From positions 147,465-211,464 of the forward strand of contig NZ_BQUN01000096.1 in NCBI RefSeq assembly GCF_026008495.1: a stretch of DNA of 64,000 nucleotides. The letters run 5' to 3'. The notes beneath the pieces were generated by a model. The model was not told the DNA's origin. It did no database searches and was given only the letters and a program-made list of their open reading frames with translations. The DNA is from Streptomyces sp. A012304. GTDB lineage: Bacteria > Actinomycetota > Actinomycetes > Streptomycetales > Streptomycetaceae. Shown here piece after piece: positions 32,186-40,682 of the stretch (positions are counted from its first letter, which is position 1; the number at the start of each line of letters is the position of its first letter). The translations under genes were made by a program, and so were the position numbers.

Positions 32186-33496
32186 ATGAGTTCCGAGAGG
32201 GCCCGGAACGCCGACGCCGCGGTCGGTCCGGCGCGCGCCCGCTGGAACAGGCTGTTCCAGGCGTTGCAGAAGATGGGCCGCAGTCTGCAACTGCCGATCG
32301 CGGTGCTGCCGGCCGCCGGCATCCTCAACCGGCTCGGCCAGCCGGACGTGTTCGGGGACGACGGGCTGGGCTGGACGAACGTCTCCAAGGTGATGACGGG
32401 CGCGGGCGGCGCCCTGCTCGACGGGCAGTTGGGGCTGCCGCTGCTGTTCTGTGTGGGTGTGGCCATCGGCATGGCGAAGAAGGCGGACGGCTCGACGGCG
32501 CTCGCGGCGGTGACGGGTTTCCTCGTCTACTACACCGTGTTGCGCCAGTTCCCGGAGGACTGTCCCGGGGGGTCACGGGCCGTTCCCACCATCGGCTGCC
32601 AGGCCGCGGCCGACGGCACGGTGACGGTGTTCACCTATCAGAACCCGGGGGTCTTCGGCGGGATCGTGATGGGGCTGCTGGCGGCCTGGTTCTGGCAGCG
32701 TTTCCACCGCACCCGGCTGGTCGACTGGCTGGGGTTCTTCAACGGGCGGCGGCTGGTGCCGATCATCATGGCCTTCGTGGCCATCGCGTTCGCGGCGCTG
32801 TGTCTGTGGGTCTGGCCGCCGATCGGTGACGGGCTGGAGAACTTCAGTGACTGGCTGAGCGACGCGGGCGCCTGGGGCGCGGGTGTCTTCGGGGTCGCCA
32901 ACCGGGCGTTGCTGGTGGTGGGGCTGCACCAGTTCCTGAACGTGCCCATCTGGTTCCAGTTCGGCAGCTACACCAAGCCGGACGGGACGGTGGTGCACGG
33001 CGATATCAACATGTTCCTGGCGGGCGACCCGGACGCGGGGCAGTTCACCTCGGGCTTCTTCCCGATCATGATGTTCGCGCTGCCGGCGGCGGCGCTGGCC
33101 ATCACGCACTGCGCGCGGCCGGACCGTCGCAAGGAGGTCGGCGGTCTGATGCTGTCGGTGGCGCTGACGTCGTTCGTCACCGGGATCACCGAGCCGATCG
33201 AGTACTCGTTCCTGTTCGTGGCGCCGCTGCTGTACGTGGCGCACGCGCTGCTGACCGGGGTGTCGATGGCGGTGACCTGGGCGCTCGGGGTGCACGACGG
33301 GTTCAGCTTCTCGGCGGGGCTGATCGACTACGTCATCAACTGGAACCTGGCGACCAGGCCGTGGGGGATCATCCCGATCGGCCTGTGCTTCGCCCTCCTC
33401 TATTACGTGATCTTCCGCTTCGCGATCACCAGGTTCGATCTGAAGACGCCGGGGCGGGAGCCCGAGGAGGAGCGGGAGGACGTCACCAAGGCCTGA
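32186..33496 (+). CDS. nagE1: PTS EIIC permease for N-acetylglucosamine
   Basis: A 436-residue membrane transporter of the glucose/GlcNAc EIIC family: LQLPIAVLPAAGILNRLG, GVAIGMAKKADGSTALAA, the GFFPIMMFALPAAALA helix and the hallmark GITEPIEYSFLFVAPLLY. It carries GlcNAc in while EIIB phosphorylates it. Start ATG 32186 is chosen by alignment with NagE2; AGGCGG stands upstream. Its C-terminus ends EPEEEREDVTKA, nearly the same as NagE2, so the two are duplicates. Confidence 0.9.
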   Translation: MSSERARNADAAVGPARARWNRLFQALQKMGRSLQLPIAVLPAAGILNRLGQPDVFGDDGLGWTNVSKVMTGAGGALLDGQLGLPLLFCVGVAIGMAKKADGSTALAAVTGFLVYYTVLRQFPEDCPGGSRAVPTIGCQAAADGTVTVFTYQNPGVFGGIVMGLLAAWFWQRFHRTRLVDWLGFFNGRRLVPIIMAFVAIAFAALCLWVWPPIGDGLENFSDWLSDAGAWGAGVFGVANRALLVVGLHQFLNVPIWFQFGSYTKPDGTVVHGDINMFLAGDPDAGQFTSGFFPIMMFALPAAALAITHCARPDRRKEVGGLMLSVALTSFVTGITEPIEYSFLFVAPLLYVAHALLTGVSMAVTWALGVHDGFSFSAGLIDYVINWNLATRPWGIIPIGLCFALLYYVIFRFAITRFDLKTPGREPEEEREDVTKA

Positions 33497-33611
33497 GGGG
33501 TCACGAGGGCCCGAGGGTATGAGACCCCGAGGGGCCGGGGAGGCCGCTGAGCGTAGCGTTCCGGTCGCAGTTCTGACGGGTTACTTATATCGCCTTCATC
33601 GTGCTACAACA

Positions 33612-33640
33612 TGGTCTACACCACTGAGTGGTGTAGACCA
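33612..33640. promoter_or_regulatory. Double dre operator upstream of nagE2
   Basis: Two dre-like elements, TGGTCTACACCA (33612-33623) and TGGTGTAGACCA (33629-33640), form one perfect 29-bp inverted repeat with a single unpaired centre base, ending 20 bp before the nagE2 start. This would bind two DasR dimers or a higher-order complex. Confidence 0.8.
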
Positions 33641-33660
33641 CCACCCGATGGAGGAAGTCT

Positions 33661-34914
33661 ATGAGCACCGCCACCTCGCCAACGGCGGCCCCCACGAAGA
33701 AGTGGGGATCCGGCCTGTTCCAGGGCCTGCAGAAGGTCGGCCGCAGTCTCCAGCTGCCCATCGCCGTACTCCCGGCGGCGGGCATCCTGCTCCGGCTCGG
33801 CCAGGACGACGTCTTCGGCAAGGACGGCCTCGGCTGGAACAAGGTCGCGGCCGTGTTCATGACCGCGGGCGACGCCGTCTTCGCCAACCTGCCCCTGCTG
33901 TTCTGCGTCGGCATCGCCATCGGCTTCGCCAAGAAGGCCGACGGCTCGACCGCGCTCGCCGCGCTGGTGGGCTTCCTCGTCTACAAGAACGTGCTGACCG
34001 CGTTCCCGATCTCCGAGGAGAAGATCCAGAAGGGCAAGGACGTCGCCGCGACCTACAACGACCCCAAGGTGCTCGGCGGCATCATCATGGGTCTGATAGC
34101 CGCGGTGACCTGGCAGCGCTTCCACCGCACCAAGCTCCCCGACTGGCTGGGCTTCTTCAACGGCCGCCGCCTGGTGCCGATCCTGATGGCCTTCATCGGC
34201 ACCGCCGTCGGTGTCTTCTTCGGCCTGGTGTGGGAGCCCATCGGTGAGGTGATCACCAGCTTCGGCGAGTGGATGACCGGCCTCGGCGCGGCCGGCGCGG
34301 GCGTCTTCGGCGCGATCAACCGGGCGCTGCTGCCGGTCGGCATGCACCAGTTCGTCAACACGGTGGCCTGGCAGGAGATCGGCTCCTTCAAGGACGCCTC
34401 GGGTGCCGTCTGGCACGGTGACCTGCCGCGCTTCTTCCACGGCGACCCGACCGCCGGTCAGTTCATGACGGGCTTCTTCCCCATCATGATGTTCGCGCTC
34501 CCGGCCGCCGCCCTCGCCATCACGCACACCGCCCGCCCCGAGCGCCGCAAGGCCGTCGGCGGCATGATGGTCTCCCTCGCGCTGACCTCGTTCGTCACCG
34601 GGATCACCGAGCCGATCGAGTTCGCGTTCATGTTCATCGCGCCGCTGCTCTACGTCATCCACGCCGTGCTAACAGCCGTCTCCATGGCCGTCACCTGGGC
34701 CCTGGGCGTGCACCACGGCTTCAGCTTCTCGGCCGGCGCGATCGACTACTTCCTCAACTGGAACCTCGCCACCAAGCCCTGGCTCATCATCCCCGTCGGC
34801 CTGGTCTTCGCCGCGATCTACTACGTGGTCTTCCGCTTCGCCATCACCAGGTTCGATCTGGCCACCCCGGGCCGCGAGCCCGAGGAAGAGGTCGAGGACC
34901 TCACCAAGGCGTGA
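33661..34914 (+). CDS. nagE2: PTS EIIC permease for N-acetylglucosamine, second copy
   Basis: A 417-residue transporter strongly similar to the neighbouring NagE1 (LQLPIAVLPAAGILLRLG, GITEPIEFAFMFIAPLLY, and the same acidic end). In S. coelicolor NagE2 is the main GlcNAc permease. GGAGGAAG precedes the ATG directly after the double dre. A strong terminator follows at 34935. Confidence 0.92.
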   Translation: MSTATSPTAAPTKKWGSGLFQGLQKVGRSLQLPIAVLPAAGILLRLGQDDVFGKDGLGWNKVAAVFMTAGDAVFANLPLLFCVGIAIGFAKKADGSTALAALVGFLVYKNVLTAFPISEEKIQKGKDVAATYNDPKVLGGIIMGLIAAVTWQRFHRTKLPDWLGFFNGRRLVPILMAFIGTAVGVFFGLVWEPIGEVITSFGEWMTGLGAAGAGVFGAINRALLPVGMHQFVNTVAWQEIGSFKDASGAVWHGDLPRFFHGDPTAGQFMTGFFPIMMFALPAAALAITHTARPERRKAVGGMMVSLALTSFVTGITEPIEFAFMFIAPLLYVIHAVLTAVSMAVTWALGVHHGFSFSAGAIDYFLNWNLATKPWLIIPVGLVFAAIYYVVFRFAITRFDLATPGREPEEEVEDLTKA

Positions 34915-34934
34915 GCCTCTCGCGAGGCACGCGA

Positions 34935-34970
34935 AAGGCCCCCGGAGCCCTGAACCGCTCCGGGGGCCTT
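34935..34970. terminator. Terminator after nagE2
   Basis: Fourteen-bp perfect arms AAGGCCCCCGGAGC (34935-34948) and GCTCCGGGGGCCTT (34957-34970), 8-nt loop. Also serves the convergent metallohydrolase gene. Confidence 0.9.
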
Positions 34971-34981
34971 CGTCATGAGGA

Positions 34982-35734
34982 TCAGATCTCGTACGTCTTC
35001 CGCGGCGCGGCCAGCTCCACCGGCCCGTCGTACACCGCGCGCGCGTCCGCGAGGTTGACCTGCGGGTCGGTCCACGGGGGGATGTGGGTGAGGACCAGGC
35101 GGCGGGCGTTCGCCCGGGCCGCCGTCTCCCCCGCCTCGCGGCCGTTGAGGTGCAGGTCGGGGATGTTCTCCTTGCCGTGCGTGAAGGCGGCCTCGCACAG
35201 GAACAGGTCGGCGTCGCGGGCGAGTTCGTCGAGGGCCGGGCTGACGCCGGTGTCGCCGGAGTACGTCAGGGTCCTGCCGCCGTGCTCGACGCGGATGCCG
35301 TACGCCTCCACCGGATGGGCCACGCGTTCCGTGTGCACCGTGAACGGGCCGATGTCGAAGGTGGAGGGCTTGACCGTGTGGAAGTCGAAGACCTCGCTCA
35401 TGGAGGAGGCCGAAGGGGTGTCGGCGTAGGCCGTGGTGAGGCGGTGCTCGGTGCCCTCCGGCCCGTAGACCGGGAGGGGGGCGCAGCGTCCGCCGTCGTG
35501 CCGGTAGTAGCGCGCCACGAAGTACGCGCACATGTCGATGCAGTGGTCGGCGTGCAGATGGCTCAGGAAGATCGCGTCGAGGTCGTAGAGACCGCAGTGG
35601 CGCTGCAGCTCGCCCAGGGCGCCGTTGCCCATGTCGAGGAGCAGCCGGAAGCCGTCGGCCTCGACGAGGTAGCTCGAGCAGGCCGATTCCGCGGACGGGA
35701 ACGACCCCGAGCAGCCGACGACGGTGAGCTTCAT
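34982..35734 (-). CDS. MBL-fold hydrolase, Rv1339-like (possible cAMP phosphodiesterase)
   Basis: A 250-residue metallo-beta-lactamase-fold enzyme with SHLHADH for two metal ions, further His in THGKENIPDLH and a closing VLTHIPP. Tag-like sequence GCSGSFPSAESACSSYLVE matches the RNase Z-like group. Its position beside rph/rdgB and near cysM-mec equals Rv1339 of M. tuberculosis, reported to degrade cAMP; the same role is an inference here. The 260 bp upstream hold no gene. Confidence 0.85.
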   Translation of the reverse strand: MKLTVVGCSGSFPSAESACSSYLVEADGFRLLLDMGNGALGELQRHCGLYDLDAIFLSHLHADHCIDMCAYFVARYYRHDGGRCAPLPVYGPEGTEHRLTTAYADTPSASSMSEVFDFHTVKPSTFDIGPFTVHTERVAHPVEAYGIRVEHGGRTLTYSGDTGVSPALDELARDADLFLCEAAFTHGKENIPDLHLNGREAGETAARANARRLVLTHIPPWTDPQVNLADARAVYDGPVELAAPRKTYEI

Positions 35735-35994
35735 GAAGAGAAACCTCCGCTGGCGGGAACCGAGGAATGAGGAATACGGAACACCGGGAAAGATCCTGGA
35801 ACGAACGGTCGGTCTAGGGGCGACGGGGGTCGTGCGGTCCGTCGAGCGTAAGGCGCAAAACCTTCGGTCGCTCCTCCGCCAAGGGCTGTTGTGGGCGAAC
35901 TCACCTGTGGTGTCACCGGTTCGGCTGGACGCGGGGCGCGTGTAGCGCGCGCAAGGGCGCGCATGGTCGGACGCGCGCCGGTAACGTCGTCAGC

Positions 35995-36453
35995 ATGGAC
36001 ACGTCCTGGTGGCCGGCGCTCGCGGCGGTGGTACTGCTCGCGCTCGTCGCGACGCTCGTCGACGGCTGGGGACGGGGCCGGCGTCCGCGGGGGCGCAGGA
36101 TGCGGCCGCCCGGGCGGCCGACGCGCGGTCGCGGGGCGGCGGGGCGGCCGCGGCCGGCGGAGATCTGGTGGGCGAACGTGCCGTTCGAGGACGGTCCGGG
36201 CGCGAAGGACCGGCCGTGTCTGGTGCTGATGGTGCGCGGGGACCGGGTGACCGTCGCGAAGATCACCAGCAGGTACCGCGACGAGCGGCCCGGGGTGATC
36301 GCGCTGCCGCCGGGCGCCGTCGGGGACGCGCGGGGGCGGCCGAGCTTCCTGGAGACGGACGAGGTGCGGCAGGTCCGGGTGGGTGACTTCCGGCGCCGGG
36401 TGGGAGTGGTGGACCCGGTCCTGTGGGACCAGGTCCGTCACCTGACCGCCTGA
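35995..36453 (+). CDS. PemK/MazF-family protein with N-terminal membrane anchor
   Basis: A 152-residue protein. Residues 5-25 form a transmembrane helix (ALAAVVLLALVATLVDGW), then a very basic linker (RRPRGRRMRPPGRP), then a PemK/MazF-like fold (PAEIWWANVPFEDGPGAKDRPCLVLMV, VAKITSRYRDERPG, VRVGDFRRRVG). MazF-like toxins cut mRNA and normally need an antitoxin, but no antitoxin gene is beside it. The anchor suggests another function. TAACGT is 7 nt before the ATG with no Shine-Dalgarno: leaderless. Confidence 0.8.
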   Translation: MDTSWWPALAAVVLLALVATLVDGWGRGRRPRGRRMRPPGRPTRGRGAAGRPRPAEIWWANVPFEDGPGAKDRPCLVLMVRGDRVTVAKITSRYRDERPGVIALPPGAVGDARGRPSFLETDEVRQVRVGDFRRRVGVVDPVLWDQVRHLTA

Positions 36454-36501
36454 CGGCCCGAGGCCCGGGGCCCGGAAGGCCCGAGGCCTCGTCGAGGGGG
36501 C

Positions 36502-37452
36502 CTACGCCCAGAGCTGGCCCTGGAGCGTCTCGATGGCCTCTTCCGTCGTCGCGGCGGTGTAGACGCCCGTCGAGAGGTATTTCCAGCCACCGTCGGCCAC
36601 GACGAAGACGATGTCGGCGCTCTCGCCCGCCTTGAGCGCCTTCTTGCCGACGCCGATCGCGGCGTGCAGCGCGGCGCCGGTGGAGACGCCCGCGAAGATG
36701 CCCTCCTGCTGGAGCAGCTCGCGGGTGCGGGTCACGGCGTCCGCCGAGCCGACGGAGAAGCGGGTGGTGAGGACGGAGGCGTCGTACAGCTCGGGGACGA
36801 AGCCCTCGTCGAGGTTGCGCAGGCCGTACACCAGGTCGTCGTAGCGCGGTTCGGCGGCGACGATCTTGACGTCCGGCTTGTGCTCGCGCAGGTAGCGGCC
36901 GACGCCCATCAGGGTGCCGGTGGTGCCCAGGCCGGCGACGAAGTGGGTGACGGAGGGGAGGTCGGCGAGGATCTCCGGGCCGGTCGTGGCGTAGTGGGCG
37001 CCCGCGTTGTCGGGGTTGCCGTACTGGTAGAGCATCACCCAGTCGGGGTGCTCGGCGGCGAGTTCCTTGGCGACGCGCACGGCGGTGTTGGAGCCGCCCG
37101 CGGCCGGGGAGGAGATGATCTGCGCGCCCCACATGCCGAGCAGGTCCCGGCGTTCCTGCGAGGTGTTCTCGGGCATGACGCACACCATGCGGTAGCCCTT
37201 GAGCTTGGCGGCCATGGCGAGGGAGATGCCGGTGTTGCCACTGGTCGGCTCGAGGATGGTGCAGCCGGGGGTGAGGCGGCCGTCCTTCTCCGCCTGCTCG
37301 ATCATGTGCAGGGCGGGGCGGTCCTTGACCGAGCCGGTGGGGTTGCGGTCCTCCAGCTTCGCCCAGATGCGGACGTCGGTGGACGGCGACAGCCGCGGCA
37401 GGCGCACCAGAGGGGTGTTGCCCACCGCGGCCAGCGGGGAGTCGTAACGCAT
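36502..37452 (-). CDS. cysM: O-phosphoserine/CysO-dependent cysteine synthase
   Basis: A 316-residue PLP enzyme of the cysteine synthase fold: NPTGSVKDRPA (PLP Lys, about 44), EPTSGNTGISLA (substrate loop) and GLGTTGTLMGVG (phosphate-binding). In Actinobacteria CysM takes sulfur from the thiocarboxylate of CysO rather than from sulfide. It follows cysO by 16 nt on the same strand and mec lies upstream, the known CysM-CysO-Mec set. Forms part of a cysteine-regulated operon, see leader peptide. Confidence 0.93.
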   Translation of the reverse strand: MRYDSPLAAVGNTPLVRLPRLSPSTDVRIWAKLEDRNPTGSVKDRPALHMIEQAEKDGRLTPGCTILEPTSGNTGISLAMAAKLKGYRMVCVMPENTSQERRDLLGMWGAQIISSPAAGGSNTAVRVAKELAAEHPDWVMLYQYGNPDNAGAHYATTGPEILADLPSVTHFVAGLGTTGTLMGVGRYLREHKPDVKIVAAEPRYDDLVYGLRNLDEGFVPELYDASVLTTRFSVGSADAVTRTRELLQQEGIFAGVSTGAALHAAIGVGKKALKAGESADIVFVVADGGWKYLSTGVYTAATTEEAIETLQGQLWA

Positions 37453-37468
37453 GGGGATCGGTGGCCGA

Positions 37469-37747
37469 TCAGGCCATGCCGCCGGCCACGGCCGGCAGGA
37501 TGGTCACGGTGTCGCCGTCGGTCAGCTTGCTGTTGATGCCGTCGACGAAACGGACGTCCTCGTCGTTCAGGTACACGTTGACGAAGCGGCGCAGCTGGCC
37601 CTCGTCCACGATGCGGGCCTGGATGCCCGCATGCCGGGTCTCGAGGTCGGCGAACAGCTCGGCGAGGGTCTCACCACTGCCCTCCACCGCCTTCTGGCCG
37701 TCGGTGTACTGGCGGAGGATGGTGGGGATGCGGACCTCGATGGCCAT
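37469..37747 (-). CDS. cysO: Sulfur carrier protein CysO (MoaD/ThiS family)
   Basis: A 92-residue ubiquitin-like carrier (VRIPTILRQYTDGQKAVEG, FVNVYLNDEDVRFVDG, VTILPAVAGGMA). The active end of such proteins is a Gly-Gly, but here two residues (Met-Ala) follow it, so trimming is probably needed before adenylation. Mec-type metalloproteases, present at 38283-38705, could do this; related carriers with extended tails are known. GGAG precedes the ATG. Confidence 0.88.
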   Translation of the reverse strand: MAIEVRIPTILRQYTDGQKAVEGSGETLAELFADLETRHAGIQARIVDEGQLRRFVNVYLNDEDVRFVDGINSKLTDGDTVTILPAVAGGMA

Positions 37748-37837
37748 GGCTCAGGGCTCCTGTCGGAAGGTGTGGGCAGCGCGGGATACGTGCGTGTGAG
37801 ATCGCCGCGGCTCACGGCCGGGCGGCAGGGCCGGGCG

Positions 37838-37933
37838 TCAACAGATGGCGCTGGCGAGCCTGCACAGGTCGACGTGCAGCCGCGCCACGAGCAGGGTGCC
37901 CGGCGTCTTGTCGCTCACGTCGTAGAAAACCAT
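37838..37933 (-). CDS. Cysteine leader peptide, 31 residues
   Basis: Too short for standard calling but very characteristic: MVFYDVSDKT at the start, then ARLHVDLCRLASAIC and a stop. The ending matches the RLHVDLCR-type leader peptides found before sulfur genes in Actinobacteria. Two Cys codons (TGC, TGT) near the end would stall ribosomes when Cys-tRNA is scarce. It stands 90 nt before cysO, giving room for an attenuator; translation-coupled control of cysO-cysM is the inference. Confidence 0.8.
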   Translation of the reverse strand: MVFYDVSDKTPGTLLVARLHVDLCRLASAIC

Positions 37934-38020
37934 GGGCTCATCGTATCGATTCCCGGTCCGGGTCCCGGAATGTGATCTCACATGACGGACCTTTTCCGGC
38001 CGGGTAGTGAGACGCCGCGG

Positions 38021-38250
38021 TCAGGCCGAGCGTCGTCGCGCCAGCCGGGTCGGGACCACCACGGAGGGGGTCCGGGACATGGGCTCGAACAGCAGCCGGG
38101 CCATCGGCCGGCCCGTCTCCTCCGCGTCCTGGTCGACAACCGCGGGGGAGCCCGCCGGGCCGTCCGGCACGCGAAGAACGGGTCGAGGAAGAGACGGCCC
38201 CGCGGCGGACCCGCCACCACGGCGACGGTGTCGGCGCGCTGGGTCAACAC
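38021..38250 (-). pseudogene. Frameshifted small ORF between mec and the leader
   Basis: Two frames with strong G/C third positions adjoin: TTG 38250 reads TQRADTVAVVAGPPRG then LFLDPFFA, and one frame over reads VPDGPAGSPAVVDQDA and ends RLARRRSA. Together they look like one protein of about 76 residues with a frameshift, or a sequencing error. No family recognised. Confidence 0.4.
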
Positions 38251-38282
38251 CTGCTCCGTCGGGGCGAGTTGTCGTCCGAGCT

Positions 38283-38705
38283 TCAGTACGCCTGGACGAT
38301 CTCGACCTCCTCCTCCGTGACCTCGCCCTCGACGATGCGGAAGGAGCGGAACTGGAACTCGCCGGCGCCGTCGGTGTCGGCGGTGGAGACCAGGACGTAG
38401 TGGGCGCCGGGCTCATTGGCGTAGGAGATGTCGGTGCGCGAGGGGTAGGCCTCGGTGGCGGTGTGGGAGTGGTAGATGACCACCGGCTCCTCGTCGCGGT
38501 CGTCCATCTCGCGGTAGAGCTTGAGCAGGTCGCCGGAGTCGAATTCGTAGAACGTGGGCGACATGGCCGCGTTCAGCATCGGGATGAAGCGCTCGGGGCG
38601 GTCGGAGCCCGCCGGGCCCGCGACGACGCCGCACGCCTCGTCGGGGTGGTCCCTGCGCGCGTGGGCGACGATCTTGTCGACGAGGTCCTGGGTGATGGTC
38701 AGCAT
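38283..38705 (-). CDS. mec: JAMM metalloprotease (Mec, M67 family)
   Basis: A 140-residue zinc protease. The JAMM signature is YHSHTATEAYPSRTDISYA (H-x-H, then S and D) with Glu23 in PDEACGVV. In M. tuberculosis Mec releases cysteine from the CysO-cysteine adduct made by CysM. The same locus order (mec, cysO, cysM) fits. TATCCT is 7 nt before the ATG with no Shine-Dalgarno, so the mRNA may be leaderless. Confidence 0.92.
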   Translation of the reverse strand: MLTITQDLVDKIVAHARRDHPDEACGVVAGPAGSDRPERFIPMLNAAMSPTFYEFDSGDLLKLYREMDDRDEEPVVIYHSHTATEAYPSRTDISYANEPGAHYVLVSTADTDGAGEFQFRSFRIVEGEVTEEEVEIVQAY

Positions 38706-38724
38706 GCCGGCCAGGATAAGCAGA

Positions 38725-38762
38725 GGGGCCCCTCCGTACCGATGGGTGGTACGGAAGGGCCC
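38725..38762 (-). terminator. Hairpin after the amino acid permease
   Basis: GGGGCCCCTCCGTACC (38725-38740) and GGTACGGAAGGGCCC (38748-38762) pair with one mismatch; 7-nt loop. It follows the permease stop (38836) on the minus strand and precedes mec. Confidence 0.75.
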
Positions 38763-38835
38763 ACATGCCGGACGTCCTGAGCGGCAGCCGGAGGGGGCGC
38801 CACGAGAGCTCCCTACGGCTGGACGTCCTGGGGGG

Positions 38836-40260
38836 TCAGCCCACCTTCTCCAGCTCCGACTGACGGCGCTGGGTGACCTCGGGGTGGCGGGACTTCAGCA
38901 CGGCCCAGCCGATGCCGAGGGCGGCGGCCCAGCCGGCCATCACGTACAGGCAGACGCGGGAGTCGGCGTCGTAGGCGATGAGGCCCGTGACGAAAAGCAG
39001 GAACGCGATGGCGATGTAGGAGCACACCGCGCCGCCGGGCGCCGGGAAGGAGGAGGCGGGCAGGCGGCCCGCGTCGACCGCGCGGCGGTAGAGGACGTGG
39101 CTGATCAGGATCATCAGCCAGGTCCAGATGCCGGCGGCGGTGGCGACGGAGGTGACGTAGCCGAAGGCCTTCTCCGGAACGACGTAGTTCAGGACCACGC
39201 CGATGCCCATGAAGCAGACGGAGACGAGGATGCCGAAGGCGGGCGTCTTGGTCGACGACAGCTTCTTGAAGGCCGCCGGGGCCTCACCGCTGTCGGCCAG
39301 GTTCCGCAGCATGCGGCCGGTGGAGTACATGCCGGAGTTGCAGGAGGACAGGGCCGCGGTGAGCACGACGAAGTTGACGATGCCGGCGCCCGCCGGGATG
39401 CCGATCTTGGCGAAGGCGGCGACGAAGGGGCTCACGCCCGACGCGAACTCGGTCCACTTCACCACGCAGAGGATGACGGTGAGCGCGCCGACGTAGAAGA
39501 GCGCGATCCGCCACGGGAGGGTGTTGATGGCCTTGGGGAGGGTCTTCTCCGGGTCCTCGGACTCGCCGGCCGTGACACCGACCAGCTCGACGGCGAGGTA
39601 GGCGAACATGACGCCCTGGAGGGTCATCAGGGAGGAGCCGATGCCCTTGGGGAAGAAGCCGTCGAAGGCCCACAGGTTGGAGACGGCGGCGGTGTCACCG
39701 GCGGAGCTGAAGCCGAAGGTGAGGACACCGAGACCGATGACGATCATGCCGATCAGGGCGGTGACCTTGACCATGGAGAACCAGAACTCCAGCTCGCCGA
39801 AGAGCTTCACGGAGATCAGGTTGACCCCGAACAGGATCACCAGGAAGACGAGTGCCGTCACCCACTGGGGAATGGCCGGGAACCAGTAGTTGACGTAGAT
39901 CGCGGCGGCGGTCAGTTCGGCCATGCCGGTGACCACCCACATCAGCCAGTACGTCCAGCCGGTGAAATAGCCGAAGAACGGGCCGAGGAACTCGCGGGAG
40001 TACTCCGCGAAGGAACCCGAGACCGGCCGGTAGAGCAGGAGCTCGCCGAGCGCCCGCATGATGAAGAAGATGATCACGCCCGCGAGGGCGTACATGAAGA
40101 TGAGACTGGGTCCGGCCTTGGCGATGTTCGCCCCGGCACCCAGGAACAGGCCGACGCCGATGGCGCCGCCGATGGCGATCATCTGGACCTGGCGGCTGCC
40201 GAGGCCGCGCTCGTATCCCTCTTCGGAGGTCTTCTCCGTGTCGACCTGAGCGGAGGTCAT
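38836..40260 (-). CDS. Amino acid permease (APC superfamily, CycA/AnsP type)
   Basis: A 474-residue transporter with about twelve helices. The N-terminal signature GLGSRQVQMIAIGGAIGVGL and then FLGAGANIAKAGP is the amino-acid:H+ symporter consensus, followed by SFAEYSREFLGPFFGYFTGW on helix 3. Substrate may be Asn, Ala, Ser or aromatic acids; undecidable from sequence. ATG 40260 is chosen because GGAGAAAGG lies upstream; the longer frame to 40386 has no such site. Upstream region of 422 bp is discussed separately. Confidence 0.88.
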   Translation of the reverse strand: MTSAQVDTEKTSEEGYERGLGSRQVQMIAIGGAIGVGLFLGAGANIAKAGPSLIFMYALAGVIIFFIMRALGELLLYRPVSGSFAEYSREFLGPFFGYFTGWTYWLMWVVTGMAELTAAAIYVNYWFPAIPQWVTALVFLVILFGVNLISVKLFGELEFWFSMVKVTALIGMIVIGLGVLTFGFSSAGDTAAVSNLWAFDGFFPKGIGSSLMTLQGVMFAYLAVELVGVTAGESEDPEKTLPKAINTLPWRIALFYVGALTVILCVVKWTEFASGVSPFVAAFAKIGIPAGAGIVNFVVLTAALSSCNSGMYSTGRMLRNLADSGEAPAAFKKLSSTKTPAFGILVSVCFMGIGVVLNYVVPEKAFGYVTSVATAAGIWTWLMILISHVLYRRAVDAGRLPASSFPAPGGAVCSYIAIAFLLFVTGLIAYDADSRVCLYVMAGWAAALGIGWAVLKSRHPEVTQRRQSELEKVG

Positions 40261-40682
40261 ATGTGTGGTGCGCCTTTCTCCATGCCGACCCGGGCCTCTT
40301 GTCGGCCTCGGATCGGGTCTCGATCCCCCCGGACTGCTGGAGCTGGGCGGACTGCGCGAGTCCACCCGTGCCTGGCCGGCGATCAACCGGCTCGGTGGCG
40401 CACCCGGCCGAACATACGGGTGGTGTTCGCCGGGCGGTCGTGAAGATTTATCACGCCCGCAATCTTGATCGCCCGGCGGCGCTGTGGCGCATCACACAAG
40501 AAGAAGCGGCCAAACTGGACACAAAAGGGACACAGTCGGCCGCACCGGTGACGCGATCGTTATCCGGATTTGAGCGTCCGCTGAGCGAACACGAAACCTT
40601 CACACGTCGGGCGGGAAAGCCCCTCACGCCTCGGAGCGGAAGGGCCCTTCACACCTCGGAGCGCAAAGGGCCCTCTCGCGCC
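40261..40682. other. Non-coding 422 bp between permease and DUF2017 gene
   Basis: No convincing gene. It contains AAGATT (40443-40448) and AATCTT (40461-40466) as an inverted pair near the permease side, AT-rich stretches such as tgataaat that could be promoter, and the direct repeat at 40624-40674 near the DUF2017 stop. Confidence 0.55.
40624..40674 (-). repeat. Imperfect 25/26-bp tandem repeat after DUF2017
   Basis: Two units, 40624-40648 and 40649-40674, differ by a base and a small insertion; each contains AGGGCCCT, which can form a hairpin that may act as terminator for the DUF2017 gene. Confidence 0.7.
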
